Assembly: GCA_002476495.1 (NCBI GenBank)
Contig: DLKL01000003.1
Span: forward strand, 23,525 to 76,411
Source of the DNA: Lachnospiraceae bacterium UBA7589
GTDB taxonomy: Bacteria; Bacillota; Clostridia; Lachnospirales; Lachnospiraceae
DNA length: 52,887 nt
Direction: 5' to 3'
The notes under the pieces were generated by a model, which did no database searches, was not told the origin of the DNA, and saw only the letters and a program-made list of their open reading frames with translations. Shown here in pieces: positions 32,920 to 42,166 of this stretch. A program made the translations under genes and the position numbers. Positions within the stretch are counted from its first letter, which is position 1; each line of letters opens with the position of its first letter.

Positions 32920-34179
32920 ATGAGAATAGGATATAAAACAGGAATTATAATTTTCATGGTAATGTTAATTGGGTGTTTGACCGGATGCTCGGTATCCGGG
33001 GAACGGGATCAAATAACGGGATATTCATCTGCAGAGGAAATAGACGCATTAAATATATCGGAAAACCTGCTGGAATTTTATCTGGTTCTAAACAGTAAGA
33101 AACCTTTTATCAGTGCAAATGAAGGCTGTCAGGAATTTTATTGGAATGAGTATTATTGGCGTGATGGGGCTTTGACGACATCGTTTACATTTTATGATTT
33201 TATGCTTGTGGATATGGATGGCGATAATGAAGACGAGATGATACTTACCGGCTGTATGCCTGAAACGACTCAGGTACTTGATTATCAGGATGGAAAGGTA
33301 TACAGTTATCAGTTTCCCTATAGAGGCATGAAAGGAATTCTTACCAATGGTGTTTATAATACTTCAAGCGCATCTGATATAGGCGGATTTTATCGAATAC
33401 ACTTTGATAGGGGAACCTATGAGGAAGAAATACTGGCATATATGGAACATGATTATTATGAAGTGGAAGGTACGGAAGTGACCTCTGAAGAATTTTATAA
33501 ATATACGGAAGCTTTGCTGAATGTGGAAAAAGCTGAAGATATAGATTTCGAAGAAGAGCTGATAGAAAAAAACCTGCTGGGTGATTTGACGGAGGAAGAA
33601 TGGCGTGTTGTAAAAAATATAGCAACGGAGGAAATTGCAGAAGAAGTTATTCCGTATACAGCAGAGGAGTTACAGGTATATTTTGACATTTTGACAGAAG
33701 GTGAAGATTTTATTTGTGTAACGGATGAAAGGAGAAGTTATTATCTGGAGGATAATTATATTAGAAGCAAGACAGAAGATAAAGAATATAAGGTATTGTA
33801 CTTTAGCATTGTAGATATGGATGGAGATGGGAAGGCAGAGGTTGTGTTGACTTGTGAGAATGATGATATATTTATTTTGCATGATGCAGGAGAAGAAGTA
33901 CGAGGGTATCAATTTGATATGTTTAACGAAATGATTGTGATTGCGAATGACGGAACCTATAGTTTCCAGGATTACAATTCTCAGAACTGTAGCGACGATG
34001 ACTCCATGCGCCCGGCTTTTGGAAGAATTATTTCATTTGGAGAAGCTGATTATGCAATGGAGGAGGTAAGTAATTTTGATGATGGAAATGAACAAAGAAT
34101 ACGATACTATTTCTTTTCAGATGAGGTAATAAATCGAATAAAAAATGCTCTGATTGATTATGATATTTTAAATAAATAG
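32920..34179 (+). CDS. Lipoprotein with Asp-rich repeats, candidate immunity protein
   Basis: The 419-residue product has a lipoprotein signal with lipobox LTGC (Cys23). Two similar halves each contain an Asp-rich loop (VDMDGDNEDEMILTG near residue 92 and VDMDGDGKAEVVLTC near residue 301), like calcium-binding VCBS/FG-GAP or EF-type loops. It is membrane-anchored on the outer face, 10 bp after the lysozyme-domain gene. An outside-facing immunity protein would be needed against a peptidoglycan hydrolase, so that role is plausible but unproven. Confidence 0.65.
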   Translation: MRIGYKTGIIIFMVMLIGCLTGCSVSGERDQITGYSSAEEIDALNISENLLEFYLVLNSKKPFISANEGCQEFYWNEYYWRDGALTTSFTFYDFMLVDMDGDNEDEMILTGCMPETTQVLDYQDGKVYSYQFPYRGMKGILTNGVYNTSSASDIGGFYRIHFDRGTYEEEILAYMEHDYYEVEGTEVTSEEFYKYTEALLNVEKAEDIDFEEELIEKNLLGDLTEEEWRVVKNIATEEIAEEVIPYTAEELQVYFDILTEGEDFICVTDERRSYYLEDNYIRSKTEDKEYKVLYFSIVDMDGDGKAEVVLTCENDDIFILHDAGEEVRGYQFDMFNEMIVIANDGTYSFQDYNSQNCSDDDSMRPAFGRIISFGEADYAMEEVSNFDDGNEQRIRYYFFSDEVINRIKNALIDYDILNK

Positions 34180-34249
34180 CCGGATAATCAGGAGAAAAAC
34201 CATGCAAAAGCAAAAGGAAGAAGAACATCACAAAAAAAGAGGAGAGATA

Positions 34250-35167
34250 ATGTATTATTTTATTGTAAATCCCAAATCAAGAAGTGGGAAGGGTATGGAT
34301 ATATGGAGAGAGGTAAAGGATTATCTTGATAGCAACAAGGTTGTATACAAGGCTGTAAATACCAGATATGAGGGTCATGCTACAAAGCTGGCAAAATCCC
34401 TGTCACAAAAAGAAGCAGAGATAATTAATCTTATTGTAATCGGGGGAGACGGTACGATAAATGAGGTTATAAATGGAATACAGGATTTTAACAAAATATA
34501 TCTTGGGGTTATTCCTACAGGCTCCGGAAATGATTTTGCCAGGGGGCTGGGTATAAAGTCAAGGCCTGTTGAAATGATAGAAAAGATAATTACAAATCCC
34601 CAAATAAATAACATAGACATGGGACAGGTTGTATATGGGGACAATAATAGGAGGAATTTTGCAATAAGCGGAGGAGTAGGACTGGATGCGATAGTATGCA
34701 AAAAAGCACTTACCTCTAAAATAAAGAAACTTCTCAACAAAATTCATATGGGAAAGCTCACCTACCTTATTCTTACGGTGCAGACACTGTTTAGCATGAC
34801 TACAGCAGATTTTAAGGTTTGGATTGACGGTGAAGAAAGGGAATATAATAAGGTGATTTTTGCCGCTGCCATGAATTTTAAGACTGAGGGCGGAGGTGTT
34901 CCTATGACGCCGAAAGCTGTGGCGGATGACGGAGAATTGTCGATGTGTATAGTTCATACAATACCAAAGTGGAGAACTTTTTTCTGCCTTCCGTTGCTTT
35001 GTATGGCAAAGCATGAAAAATTAAAGGGCTTTGAGATTTTTAATTGCAAGGAATGTAAAATATCAATTAGCCGTCCTATGGTTCTTCATGGAGATGGGGA
35101 ATATCTCGGGGATGTAAAAACTGTTACATTTACATGTATTCCTGACAAATTGAATATTATACTTTAG
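34250..35167 (+). CDS. Diacylglycerol/lipid kinase family protein
   Basis: The product (305 residues from ATG 34250) belongs to the DagK/YegS lipid kinase family, which phosphorylates diacylglycerol or related lipids at the membrane. Motifs: NPKSRSGKG at the start, the GGDGTINEVI nucleotide loop near residue 65 and PTGSGNDFARGLG. ATG 34250 fits the family start and has AGGAGA 4 nt away; ATG 34202, with AGGAGA 6 nt away, would add a 16-residue charged extension. Base composition returns to that of the chromosome here. Confidence 0.9.
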   Translation: MYYFIVNPKSRSGKGMDIWREVKDYLDSNKVVYKAVNTRYEGHATKLAKSLSQKEAEIINLIVIGGDGTINEVINGIQDFNKIYLGVIPTGSGNDFARGLGIKSRPVEMIEKIITNPQINNIDMGQVVYGDNNRRNFAISGGVGLDAIVCKKALTSKIKKLLNKIHMGKLTYLILTVQTLFSMTTADFKVWIDGEEREYNKVIFAAAMNFKTEGGGVPMTPKAVADDGELSMCIVHTIPKWRTFFCLPLLCMAKHEKLKGFEIFNCKECKISISRPMVLHGDGEYLGDVKTVTFTCIPDKLNIIL

Positions 35168-35233
35168 AATTACATAAAAATGTCATTTATACACATACTA
35201 CAATGCAGAAGTTAATATTAGTGAGGTATGGAA

Positions 35234-37132
35234 ATGAATGACAACAAAGAATTTAAACCATATATATCCCCTGATCAGATTATGCCTGAGATAACGGCAG
35301 CCTCTGTTATTATGGGTATAATTCTGGCAGTGGTATTTGGTGGAGCAAATGCCTATCTTGGCTTGCGGGTAGGAATGACAGTTTCCGCATCTATACCGGC
35401 GGCAGTTCTTGCCATGGGAGTTATCAGGGTAATACTGAGGAAAAATTCTATTCTTGAGAGCAATATAGTTCAGACAATGGGTTCTGCGGGGGAATCTTTG
35501 GCAGCAGGAGCAATCTTTACTATTCCTGCTCTTTTTTTGTGGGGAAGAGAAGGCATGGGAGAAATGCCGGGTATAGGGGAGATTACTCTTATTGCATTGC
35601 TGGGAGGTCTTCTTGGAGTCTTTTTTATGGTGCCCTTAAGAAATGCCCTTATTGTAAAGGAGCATAACAACCTGCCATATCCTGAAGGGACAGCCTGTGG
35701 AGAGGTGCTTCTTGCAGGAGAAAATAAGGGAGCAAATGCCGGAAGTGTATTCAAAGGAATGGGGTTTGCAGCACTTGTAAAATTTATCATTGACGGACTT
35801 AAGGTAATTCCCGGAGAGATAGCAATAAGATTTAGGAAATATGGAGGAGAGATAGGAACCCAGATATATCCTGCAGTTTTTTCCGTCGGATATATATGTG
35901 GTCCCCGGATTGCTTCATATATGTTTGCGGGAGGTGTCTTAAGCTGGATGGTGCTGATACCGATATTTGTGCTATTAGGGCAGAATATGGTTTTAAGTCC
36001 GGGAACGGAGACCATAGGGAAAATATATATGGAAAATGGTGCAGCAGGAATATGGAGCTCATATATAAGATATATAGGTGCGGGGGCACTGGCAGCAGGT
36101 GGAATTATAAGTCTGATAAAATCATTGCCGCTGATAATAGATACATTTAAGGACTCCATGAAGGAGCTTAAGGGCAGCTCCTCACAACCTGACGAACGCA
36201 CAGCCAGGGATATAAATATTAAAGTCGTTATAGGGGCCATTGGAATTCTGACACTTCTGGTATGGTGGCTGCCGGTTATACCTGTGGGCTTTACAGGTGC
36301 TGTAATAATAGTTGTATTCGGCTTCTTCTTTGCAACCGTGTCCTCAAGAATGGTAGGCCTTGTAGGAAGCAGTAACAATCCGGTGTCAGGAATGGCCATA
36401 GCAACACTGCTTATAACTACTCTTATCTTAAGAGGAACAGGAGAAACAGGAGTAAAAGGCATGCAGGCAGCTATTGCCATTGGCTCCATAATATGTATTA
36501 TTGCCGCCATATCCGGGGATACCTCCCAGGATTTAAAGACAGGATATCTGTTGGGAGCAACTCCAAGAAAACAGCAGATATGTGAAATTGTGGGAGTAAC
36601 AGCTTCAGCCCTTGCTATAGGGGGAACACTCTATCTCCTTGATCGTGCATGGGGATTTGGCTCAAAGGAGCTGGGAGCTCCCCAGGCTACCCTGATGAAA
36701 ATAATAGTCGAGGGTGTTATGGAAAACAGACTGCCATGGACACTGGTTATTCTGGGAGGAGTGACGGCGCTTATAGTGGAGATATTGGGGATTCCCGTAC
36801 TTCCATTTGCTATAGGAGTATATCTGCCGGTGCATTTGAATGCATGCATAATGGCAGGTGGGGTAGTAAGATTTATTCTTGAAAAAAGGAGAAAATCTAA
36901 AAACGGATTGGTAAATGAGGGCGTTTTATTTTGTTCGGGAATGATTGCCGGGGAAGGACTGGTAGGAATAATCCTTGCCATTCTTACAATTCTTGGACTT
37001 GATAAAATGATTGATATATCCGGGATTGTAAGCCTCGGCCCTGTTACCGGGGCATTGGGAAGTCTTGCGTTGTTTGGAATTGTTATAGGTGTATTAATAA
37101 AAAATGGAGGAAAAAAGAGAAGTGAGAGGTAG
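35234..37132 (+). CDS. OPT family oligopeptide transporter
   Basis: The 632-residue product has about 14-16 hydrophobic segments and the OPT family start (PDQIMPEITAASVIMGIILAV, then GGANAYLGLRVGMTVSASIP). These proteins import peptides or metal chelates. ATG 35234 is 7 nt after GTGAGG; the ATG at 35228 is too close. The following PqqD-like gene overlaps its end, so the two are probably coupled. Confidence 0.9.
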   Translation: MNDNKEFKPYISPDQIMPEITAASVIMGIILAVVFGGANAYLGLRVGMTVSASIPAAVLAMGVIRVILRKNSILESNIVQTMGSAGESLAAGAIFTIPALFLWGREGMGEMPGIGEITLIALLGGLLGVFFMVPLRNALIVKEHNNLPYPEGTACGEVLLAGENKGANAGSVFKGMGFAALVKFIIDGLKVIPGEIAIRFRKYGGEIGTQIYPAVFSVGYICGPRIASYMFAGGVLSWMVLIPIFVLLGQNMVLSPGTETIGKIYMENGAAGIWSSYIRYIGAGALAAGGIISLIKSLPLIIDTFKDSMKELKGSSSQPDERTARDINIKVVIGAIGILTLLVWWLPVIPVGFTGAVIIVVFGFFFATVSSRMVGLVGSSNNPVSGMAIATLLITTLILRGTGETGVKGMQAAIAIGSIICIIAAISGDTSQDLKTGYLLGATPRKQQICEIVGVTASALAIGGTLYLLDRAWGFGSKELGAPQATLMKIIVEGVMENRLPWTLVILGGVTALIVEILGIPVLPFAIGVYLPVHLNACIMAGGVVRFILEKRRKSKNGLVNEGVLFCSGMIAGEGLVGIILAILTILGLDKMIDISGIVSLGPVTGALGSLALFGIVIGVLIKNGGKKRSER

Positions 37133-37457
37133 GGAAAATTATCTGGAAAAAATACCGGAAAGGCGTAAAAGCCTTGTCTGGAGACAGGAGGATGGAAGGA
37201 TAACCCTGGTGATAGAAAGGAGGGGACTGTCAAGGTATCTGGGATTAATAACAGGAAAGCTTCCCATATACTATATTCATCTTGATAGGACGGGAAGCTT
37301 TTTATGGCCAATGCTTGATGGAAGCAGGAACATAATCACACTTGGCATTATGCTGAGGGAGGAATTCGGTGAAGCCACGGAGCCTCTTTATGAACGTCTG
37401 GCAAAATACCTTTCCGTATTGGAAAGCTATAGGCTTATAACCTGGAAAAAAGGCTAA
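37122..37457 (+). CDS. PqqD-like small protein
   Basis: The product (about 111 residues) resembles PqqD: a small winged-helix-type recognition domain with a Leu/Asp-rich centre (IHLDRTGSFLWPMLDGSRN) and helix LREEFGEATEPLYERL. PqqD-type domains bind precursor peptides in RiPP synthesis. No radical SAM or precursor gene is seen nearby; it overlaps the OPT gene instead. I choose GTG 37122, 11 nt after GGAGG, over ATG 37104, which has no ribosome binding site, but either is possible. Confidence 0.7.
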   Translation: MRGRENYLEKIPERRKSLVWRQEDGRITLVIERRGLSRYLGLITGKLPIYYIHLDRTGSFLWPMLDGSRNIITLGIMLREEFGEATEPLYERLAKYLSVLESYRLITWKKG

Positions 37458-38854
37458 TCCCACAGAGCCTGATAGAGGCGGGTAATGGCAGAAGGGATAA
37501 TTTCCCTGTCAATACCGGAATAATTAATTATAATTGTATGCTCCTTTGCATGGCTTTTATCATAATAATATTGGCTTAGGCAGGATATGTTTATACCTTT
37601 TTTGCGGGCTCTTTCTACAAGCATGGTGTCGGACATATCGGTGTCGACCTCCAGCAAAAAATGTAGTCCCGCATTTTCCTCCTTTATTTTTGTACGGTTA
37701 AAATACTTTTCGCTTTTTATGGCACACAGGATGGAGTCCCTCTGGGCCCTGTAATAATTTCTCATTCTGTTGATATGCTTTTCCATATAGCCCTTTTCAA
37801 TGAATTCGGCCAGGGTATACTGTTCAAAATTTGAGACGGTACATGAGTAAAAGCTAAGCGTCTGGTTATATCTGTCCATAAGTGCCTTTGGAAGAACCAT
37901 ATAGCTTATTCTTATGGTGGAGGACAGGCTTTTTGAAAATGTGTTCATATATATCACCTTGTCCAGTACATCAATGCTGGACAGCGAAGGAATCGGCTTG
38001 CCAAGGAGACGGAATTCGCTGTCATAATCGTCTTCTATGATATATCTGTCAGGAGATTTGGATACCCAGGATAAGATTTCGTATCTACGGCTTATAGGTG
38101 TAACGATTCCGGTAGGAAAGTGATGTGAGGGTGAAATATGAAGTATGTCAGCCCGGGATTTTTCAAGAGCCTTAATATCTATTCCCAGTTCATCCAGACC
38201 AATATGAACAGAATTAATATTGTTGGAATCATATACCTTGGATATTTTCCGGTATCCGGGCTCCTCTACGGCATAAAGCTTGTCTCTTCCCAGAAGCTGT
38301 ATAATAAGACCGTACAAATACTCTGTTCCGGCACCTACAATTATCTGATCAGGTGATACACTTATACCTCTGAACTGGTAAAGATGAGCGGCAATGGCAC
38401 GACGGAGCTTTGCTACACCCTGGGAGGGAGATCTGACCATAAGCTTTTTTGCGTAATCTGACATTATATTTCTCATCAGCCTGTTCCAGATGGAAAATGG
38501 AAAATACTCACTGGAAATGTAATTGTTGACAAAATCAGCAAAGTAGCCGGGGACAGATTCCACAGCTTCAGGCTCATCAACAACCTTTTTTGACACAGGC
38601 ATTTTTCGCTGGGAAATATCACTTACATAAAACCCGCTTTTAGGGATGGAATATATGTATCCTTCGGCTACAAGCTGGGCATAGGCATTCTCTACAGTAA
38701 TTGTACTGATATTAAGATTCTTTGCCAAAGCTCTTTTGGAAGGCAGCTTTTCGTTAGGTGAAAGCGAAAAGCTTAAAATGTCCTTTTTTATTTCATTATA
38801 CAGGTGCTCATAAAGACTTTCACCCTTAGCATTTTCAAAAGTATATGTAAGCAT
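37454..38854 (-). CDS. pdxR: MocR/PdxR-type transcription regulator
   Basis: The 466-residue product fuses a GntR-type winged helix (about 1-75, LPSKRALAKNLNISTITVENAYAQL) to an aminotransferase-like PLP domain. The PLP lysine is likely in NTFSKSLS. Such proteins activate vitamin B6 genes when PLP is low. It is divergent from a pyridoxamine kinase gene with 131 bp between start codons, which supports PdxR. The end overlaps the PqqD-like gene on the other strand by 4 bp. Confidence 0.88.
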   Translation of the reverse strand: MLTYTFENAKGESLYEHLYNEIKKDILSFSLSPNEKLPSKRALAKNLNISTITVENAYAQLVAEGYIYSIPKSGFYVSDISQRKMPVSKKVVDEPEAVESVPGYFADFVNNYISSEYFPFSIWNRLMRNIMSDYAKKLMVRSPSQGVAKLRRAIAAHLYQFRGISVSPDQIIVGAGTEYLYGLIIQLLGRDKLYAVEEPGYRKISKVYDSNNINSVHIGLDELGIDIKALEKSRADILHISPSHHFPTGIVTPISRRYEILSWVSKSPDRYIIEDDYDSEFRLLGKPIPSLSSIDVLDKVIYMNTFSKSLSSTIRISYMVLPKALMDRYNQTLSFYSCTVSNFEQYTLAEFIEKGYMEKHINRMRNYYRAQRDSILCAIKSEKYFNRTKIKEENAGLHFLLEVDTDMSDTMLVERARKKGINISCLSQYYYDKSHAKEHTIIINYSGIDREIIPSAITRLYQALWD

Positions 38855-38985
38855 AATTCTCCAATCTGACCTTATTTAATAAACTAAAATTGAATATTTC
38901 GATATACCCAATATCAAGTATAATGGCAGTAGATAAAAAAGTAAAGCTAAAAGATACATTTTTTAATGCAGATAAGGAGAAAAAT
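38855..38985. promoter_or_regulatory. Divergent promoter region of pdxR and the B6 kinase gene
   Basis: TATAAT lies at 38919-38924 on the plus strand; a -35 element is poor (TTTCGA at 38897-38902, 16 bp away). An inverted repeat GATAT-5 nt-ATATC (38901-38915) falls in the spacer and could be part of a MocR binding site. The minus-strand promoter is not clear. Confidence 0.4.
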
Positions 38986-39810
38986 ATGAAACGAATAGTA
39001 ACAATCCAGGACATATCCTGTGTAGGTAAATGCTCACTTACTGTTGCATTGCCTATTATATCGGCCATGGGAGTTGAAACAGCCATAATTCCCACAGCGG
39101 TTCTTTCAACCCATACAATGTTTAAGAATTTCACCTTCAGGGATCTGACAGATGAGATTGTTCCTATAACAAATCATTGGAAGAATGAAAAGATAGGCTT
39201 TGATGCCATATATACCGGATATCTCGGCTCACCTGAGCAGATAGACATTATAAAGGGAATATTTGAGGATTTCAAGACAAAGGATAATATAATTTTTGTA
39301 GACCCGGTTATGGGAGATAACGGAAAGCTTTATCCTGCATTTGACGAGAAATTTGCTGCCAAAATGGCAACTCTCTGTGAAAAGGCGGATATAATTGTTC
39401 CTAATATAACAGAGGCATCATACATGACAGGAATGGAATACAGGGAAAGTTATGATGAGGCATATGTGAAGGAGATGCTGAAAAAGCTTTCCGGACTGGG
39501 GGCTAAGATATCTGTGCTGACCGGTGTGGGCTTTGCACCCGGAAAAACCGGTGTTATGGGATATGACAGGGAAAAGGATGAGTTTTATTATTATGAACAT
39601 GATAAGCTGGCAAAGAGCTATCATGGAACCGGAGATGTATTTGCCAGCACCTGTGTAGGAGCAATGATGCAGGGCAAAACATGGAAGGAAGCACTTAAGA
39701 TAGCAGCCGACTATACCGCATATTGTATAAAGCTTACAATGGAGGATAGCTGCTGGTACGGTGTGAATTTTGAGATGGCAATACCTTATCTTCTTGACAT
39801 TTGTAAATAA
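38986..39810 (+). CDS. pdxY: Pyridoxal/pyridoxamine kinase
   Basis: The 274-residue product belongs to the ribokinase-like B6 kinases, phosphorylating pyridoxal or pyridoxamine to feed the PLP pool. Conserved parts include RIVTIQDISCVGKCSLT, VDPVMGDNG and the GTGDVFAS anion-hole motif near the C-terminus. ATG 38986 follows AAGGAG; the frame is open upstream without family sequence. It is divergent from the regulator gene. Confidence 0.9.
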   Translation: MKRIVTIQDISCVGKCSLTVALPIISAMGVETAIIPTAVLSTHTMFKNFTFRDLTDEIVPITNHWKNEKIGFDAIYTGYLGSPEQIDIIKGIFEDFKTKDNIIFVDPVMGDNGKLYPAFDEKFAAKMATLCEKADIIVPNITEASYMTGMEYRESYDEAYVKEMLKKLSGLGAKISVLTGVGFAPGKTGVMGYDREKDEFYYYEHDKLAKSYHGTGDVFASTCVGAMMQGKTWKEALKIAADYTAYCIKLTMEDSCWYGVNFEMAIPYLLDICK

Positions 39811-39824
39811 AAATACCCTGAATA

Positions 39825-39870
39825 GGAGGCCGGACATATATACATTATATGTCAGCCTCTTTGTCTTTTC
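39825..39870 (+). terminator. Terminator after the B6 kinase gene
   Basis: An outer stem GAGGC/GCCTC (39826-39830 with 39855-39859) and an inner 8-bp stem (39833-39840 with 39846-39853) end in TTTGTCTTTTC. A short internal bulge separates the two. Confidence 0.8.
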
Positions 39871-39884
39871 TACATAAAAAAACA

Positions 39885-39912
39885 TTGAAAAAATGTTAAA
39901 ATCTAGTATACT
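39885..39912 (+). promoter_or_regulatory. Promoter of glnN
   Basis: TTGAAA (39885-39890) and TATACT (39907-39912) are 16 bp apart. The expected start near 39919 leaves a leader of about 47 nt before the ATG with AGGAGG. Confidence 0.75.
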
Positions 39913-39965
39913 ACAAACATATGGAACTTTTCCAAGTGATAAATCATAATTAGGAGGAACCCGAT

Positions 39966-42062
39966 ATGGATTCAAATATACCTGAGTTGTATGGCTGCTA
40001 TGTTTTTAACGACAGGATAATGAGAAACAAATTACCGAAGGATGTTTACAAGGCTCTTCGTAAGACAATTCAAAATGAGACTCACCTCCAGCTGGACGTA
40101 GCTAACTCTGTGGCGGTTGCCATGAAGGAATGGGCTATAGAAAATGGTGCAACTCATTACACACACTGGTTCCAGCCTATGACAAATGTTACAGCAGAAA
40201 AGCACGACAGCTTCATTTCTCCGACAGGGGACGGACAGATAATAATGGACTTTTCCGGTAAGGAGCTTGTAAAGGGAGAGCCTGATGCATCAAGCTTTCC
40301 GTCAGGAGGATTAAGAGCTACCTTTGAAGCCCGGGGATATACAGCATGGGACCCTACATCACCGGCATTCATAAAGGATAAGACTTTGTACATACCTACA
40401 GCCTTTTGCTCCTACAGCGGAGAAGCATTGGATAAAAAGACCCCGTTGCTCAGATCAATGGAGACTCTTAATAAGGCTGCCGTAAAGCTTTTACATATAC
40501 TGGGTAATAAGGAAGTAAAGCATATTTCCATTACCATTGGAGCAGAACAGGAATATTTCCTTGTTGATAAGGATGTATACAAAAACAGAAGAGATCTGAA
40601 ATATACAGGCAGAACCCTGTTTGGTGCTCCGGCCCCTAAGGGACAGGAGATGGAGGATCACTATTTTGGCAATCTTAAGCCTCGTATAGCTGCATATATG
40701 CACGACCTTGATATGGAGCTGTGGAAGCTGGGAATACCGGCAAAAACGAAGCATAATGAGGCTGCACCGGCACAGCATGAGCTTGCCCCCGTGTTTGAAA
40801 CTGCCAATGTGGCAGTAGATCACAACCAGCTTACAATGGAGATTATGAAGAAGCTGGCAGATAAGCATAATATGGTGTGTCTTCTTCACGAAAAACCTTT
40901 TTCAGGTATAAACGGAAGCGGTAAGCATGATAACTGGTCGCTTACAACAGATACAGGTGAAAATCTTTTTGAACCGGGAAAGACACCCGCAGAAAATACA
41001 CAGTTCCTTGTATTTCTTGTTGCAGTAATTAAGGCAGTTGATGACTATGCGGATTTGCTGAGAATTTCTGTTGCAAGTGCAGGGAATGATCACCGCCTTG
41101 GAGGGAATGAGGCACCCCCTGCCATTGTATCAATATACCTGGGTGATGACTTATACAGGATATTAAGGTCCATACAAAAAGACAGGGAAATAAACAAGCA
41201 TGATGATGTGGAGATGGATATAGCAAAGGTACTGCCGCATTTCCTTCAGGATACAACTGACCGTAACAGAACATCACCATTTGCGTTTACAGGTAATAAG
41301 TTTGAATTCAGGATGCTTGGCTCGGCAGCTTCTGTTGCAGATCCTAATGTGATTCTTAACACAGCAATGGCAGAAACCCTGAACTGTTTTAGCGAAAGAC
41401 TGAAGGATGTTCCGGAAGAGGAAATGGAACAGGCTGTAAGAAAGCTTGTACAGGAGACTATGGCTCACCACAGAAGAGTAATATTCAACGGAAACGGATA
41501 TACTGAGGAGTGGGTGGAAGAGGCAAAAAACAGAGGACTCTTTAACCTGGTATCCACACCGGATGCATTGGAGCAATATATAAGTGATAAAAATAAAAAG
41601 CTTTTACTGGAGCACAAAATATTTACAGAGCAGGAGCTTTATTCCAGATATGAGATTATGCTGGATAATTACATGAAGACGATCAATCTCGAAGCAAATA
41701 CTTTAATTGAGATGCTGCAAAAGGATTTTCTTCCGGCAGTGGTAGAATATACCAATAAGCTTGCCCAGACAGCAACCCTTAAAAGAGCTGTGGTTTCAGG
41801 AGTAAGCATTGACAGTGAGGAGGCATATATTAAGGAGCTGTCCTATGCCCAGACCAATATATACAAGGGTATAGAAAGGCTGAAGGGGCATAACAGAAAA
41901 GCAAAGGAGATTGAAAACCATCTGGAGGCTGCAAAATATTATGAGAGCGTAGTTCTTAAGGATATGAATGATATAAGGGCTTATGCTGATGAGGCGGAGG
42001 CACTTATACCTGAGGCAATGCTCCCTTATCCGACCTACGGACAGCTTTTGTTTTCGATATAA
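39966..42062 (+). CDS. glnN: Glutamine synthetase type III
   Basis: The 698-residue product makes glutamine from glutamate, ammonia and ATP. Size and sequence fit the GlnN (GSIII) family rather than the shorter GSI: N-terminal PELYGCYVFNDRIMRNKL, the metal-binding block GAEQEYFLVD near residue 193, KHNEAAPAQHELAPVFE, and HDNWSLTTDTGENLFEPG. It has its own promoter and is followed by asparagine genes, so this is a small amide-nitrogen cluster. Confidence 0.97.
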   Translation: MDSNIPELYGCYVFNDRIMRNKLPKDVYKALRKTIQNETHLQLDVANSVAVAMKEWAIENGATHYTHWFQPMTNVTAEKHDSFISPTGDGQIIMDFSGKELVKGEPDASSFPSGGLRATFEARGYTAWDPTSPAFIKDKTLYIPTAFCSYSGEALDKKTPLLRSMETLNKAAVKLLHILGNKEVKHISITIGAEQEYFLVDKDVYKNRRDLKYTGRTLFGAPAPKGQEMEDHYFGNLKPRIAAYMHDLDMELWKLGIPAKTKHNEAAPAQHELAPVFETANVAVDHNQLTMEIMKKLADKHNMVCLLHEKPFSGINGSGKHDNWSLTTDTGENLFEPGKTPAENTQFLVFLVAVIKAVDDYADLLRISVASAGNDHRLGGNEAPPAIVSIYLGDDLYRILRSIQKDREINKHDDVEMDIAKVLPHFLQDTTDRNRTSPFAFTGNKFEFRMLGSAASVADPNVILNTAMAETLNCFSERLKDVPEEEMEQAVRKLVQETMAHHRRVIFNGNGYTEEWVEEAKNRGLFNLVSTPDALEQYISDKNKKLLLEHKIFTEQELYSRYEIMLDNYMKTINLEANTLIEMLQKDFLPAVVEYTNKLAQTATLKRAVVSGVSIDSEEAYIKELSYAQTNIYKGIERLKGHNRKAKEIENHLEAAKYYESVVLKDMNDIRAYADEAEALIPEAMLPYPTYGQLLFSI

Positions 42063-42084
42063 TCCTTTGATAGCCAGATTTTTC

Positions 42085-42113
42085 TTGTAAATCAAAAAAC
42101 TGTAGTTTATAAT
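42085..42113 (+). promoter_or_regulatory. Promoter of asnS
   Basis: TTGTAA (42085-42090) and TATAAT (42108-42113) are 17 bp apart. No clear terminator separates it from glnN. Confidence 0.75.
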
Positions 42114-42166
42114 ATAGCCTGTTATATGAGCATAATTTCAGGGGACAGTGAGGAGTGTAAAATAAG

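Noticed and set aside
35470..36510. Long open frame (about 346 codons) on the minus strand opposite the OPT transporter
   Set aside because: It is a mirror of the hydrophobic transporter gene, rich in Pro, Ile and Ser, with no ribosome binding site and no recognisable domain. Other long antisense frames in the window (15882-16457, 16935-17522, 48703-49254) are of the same kind.
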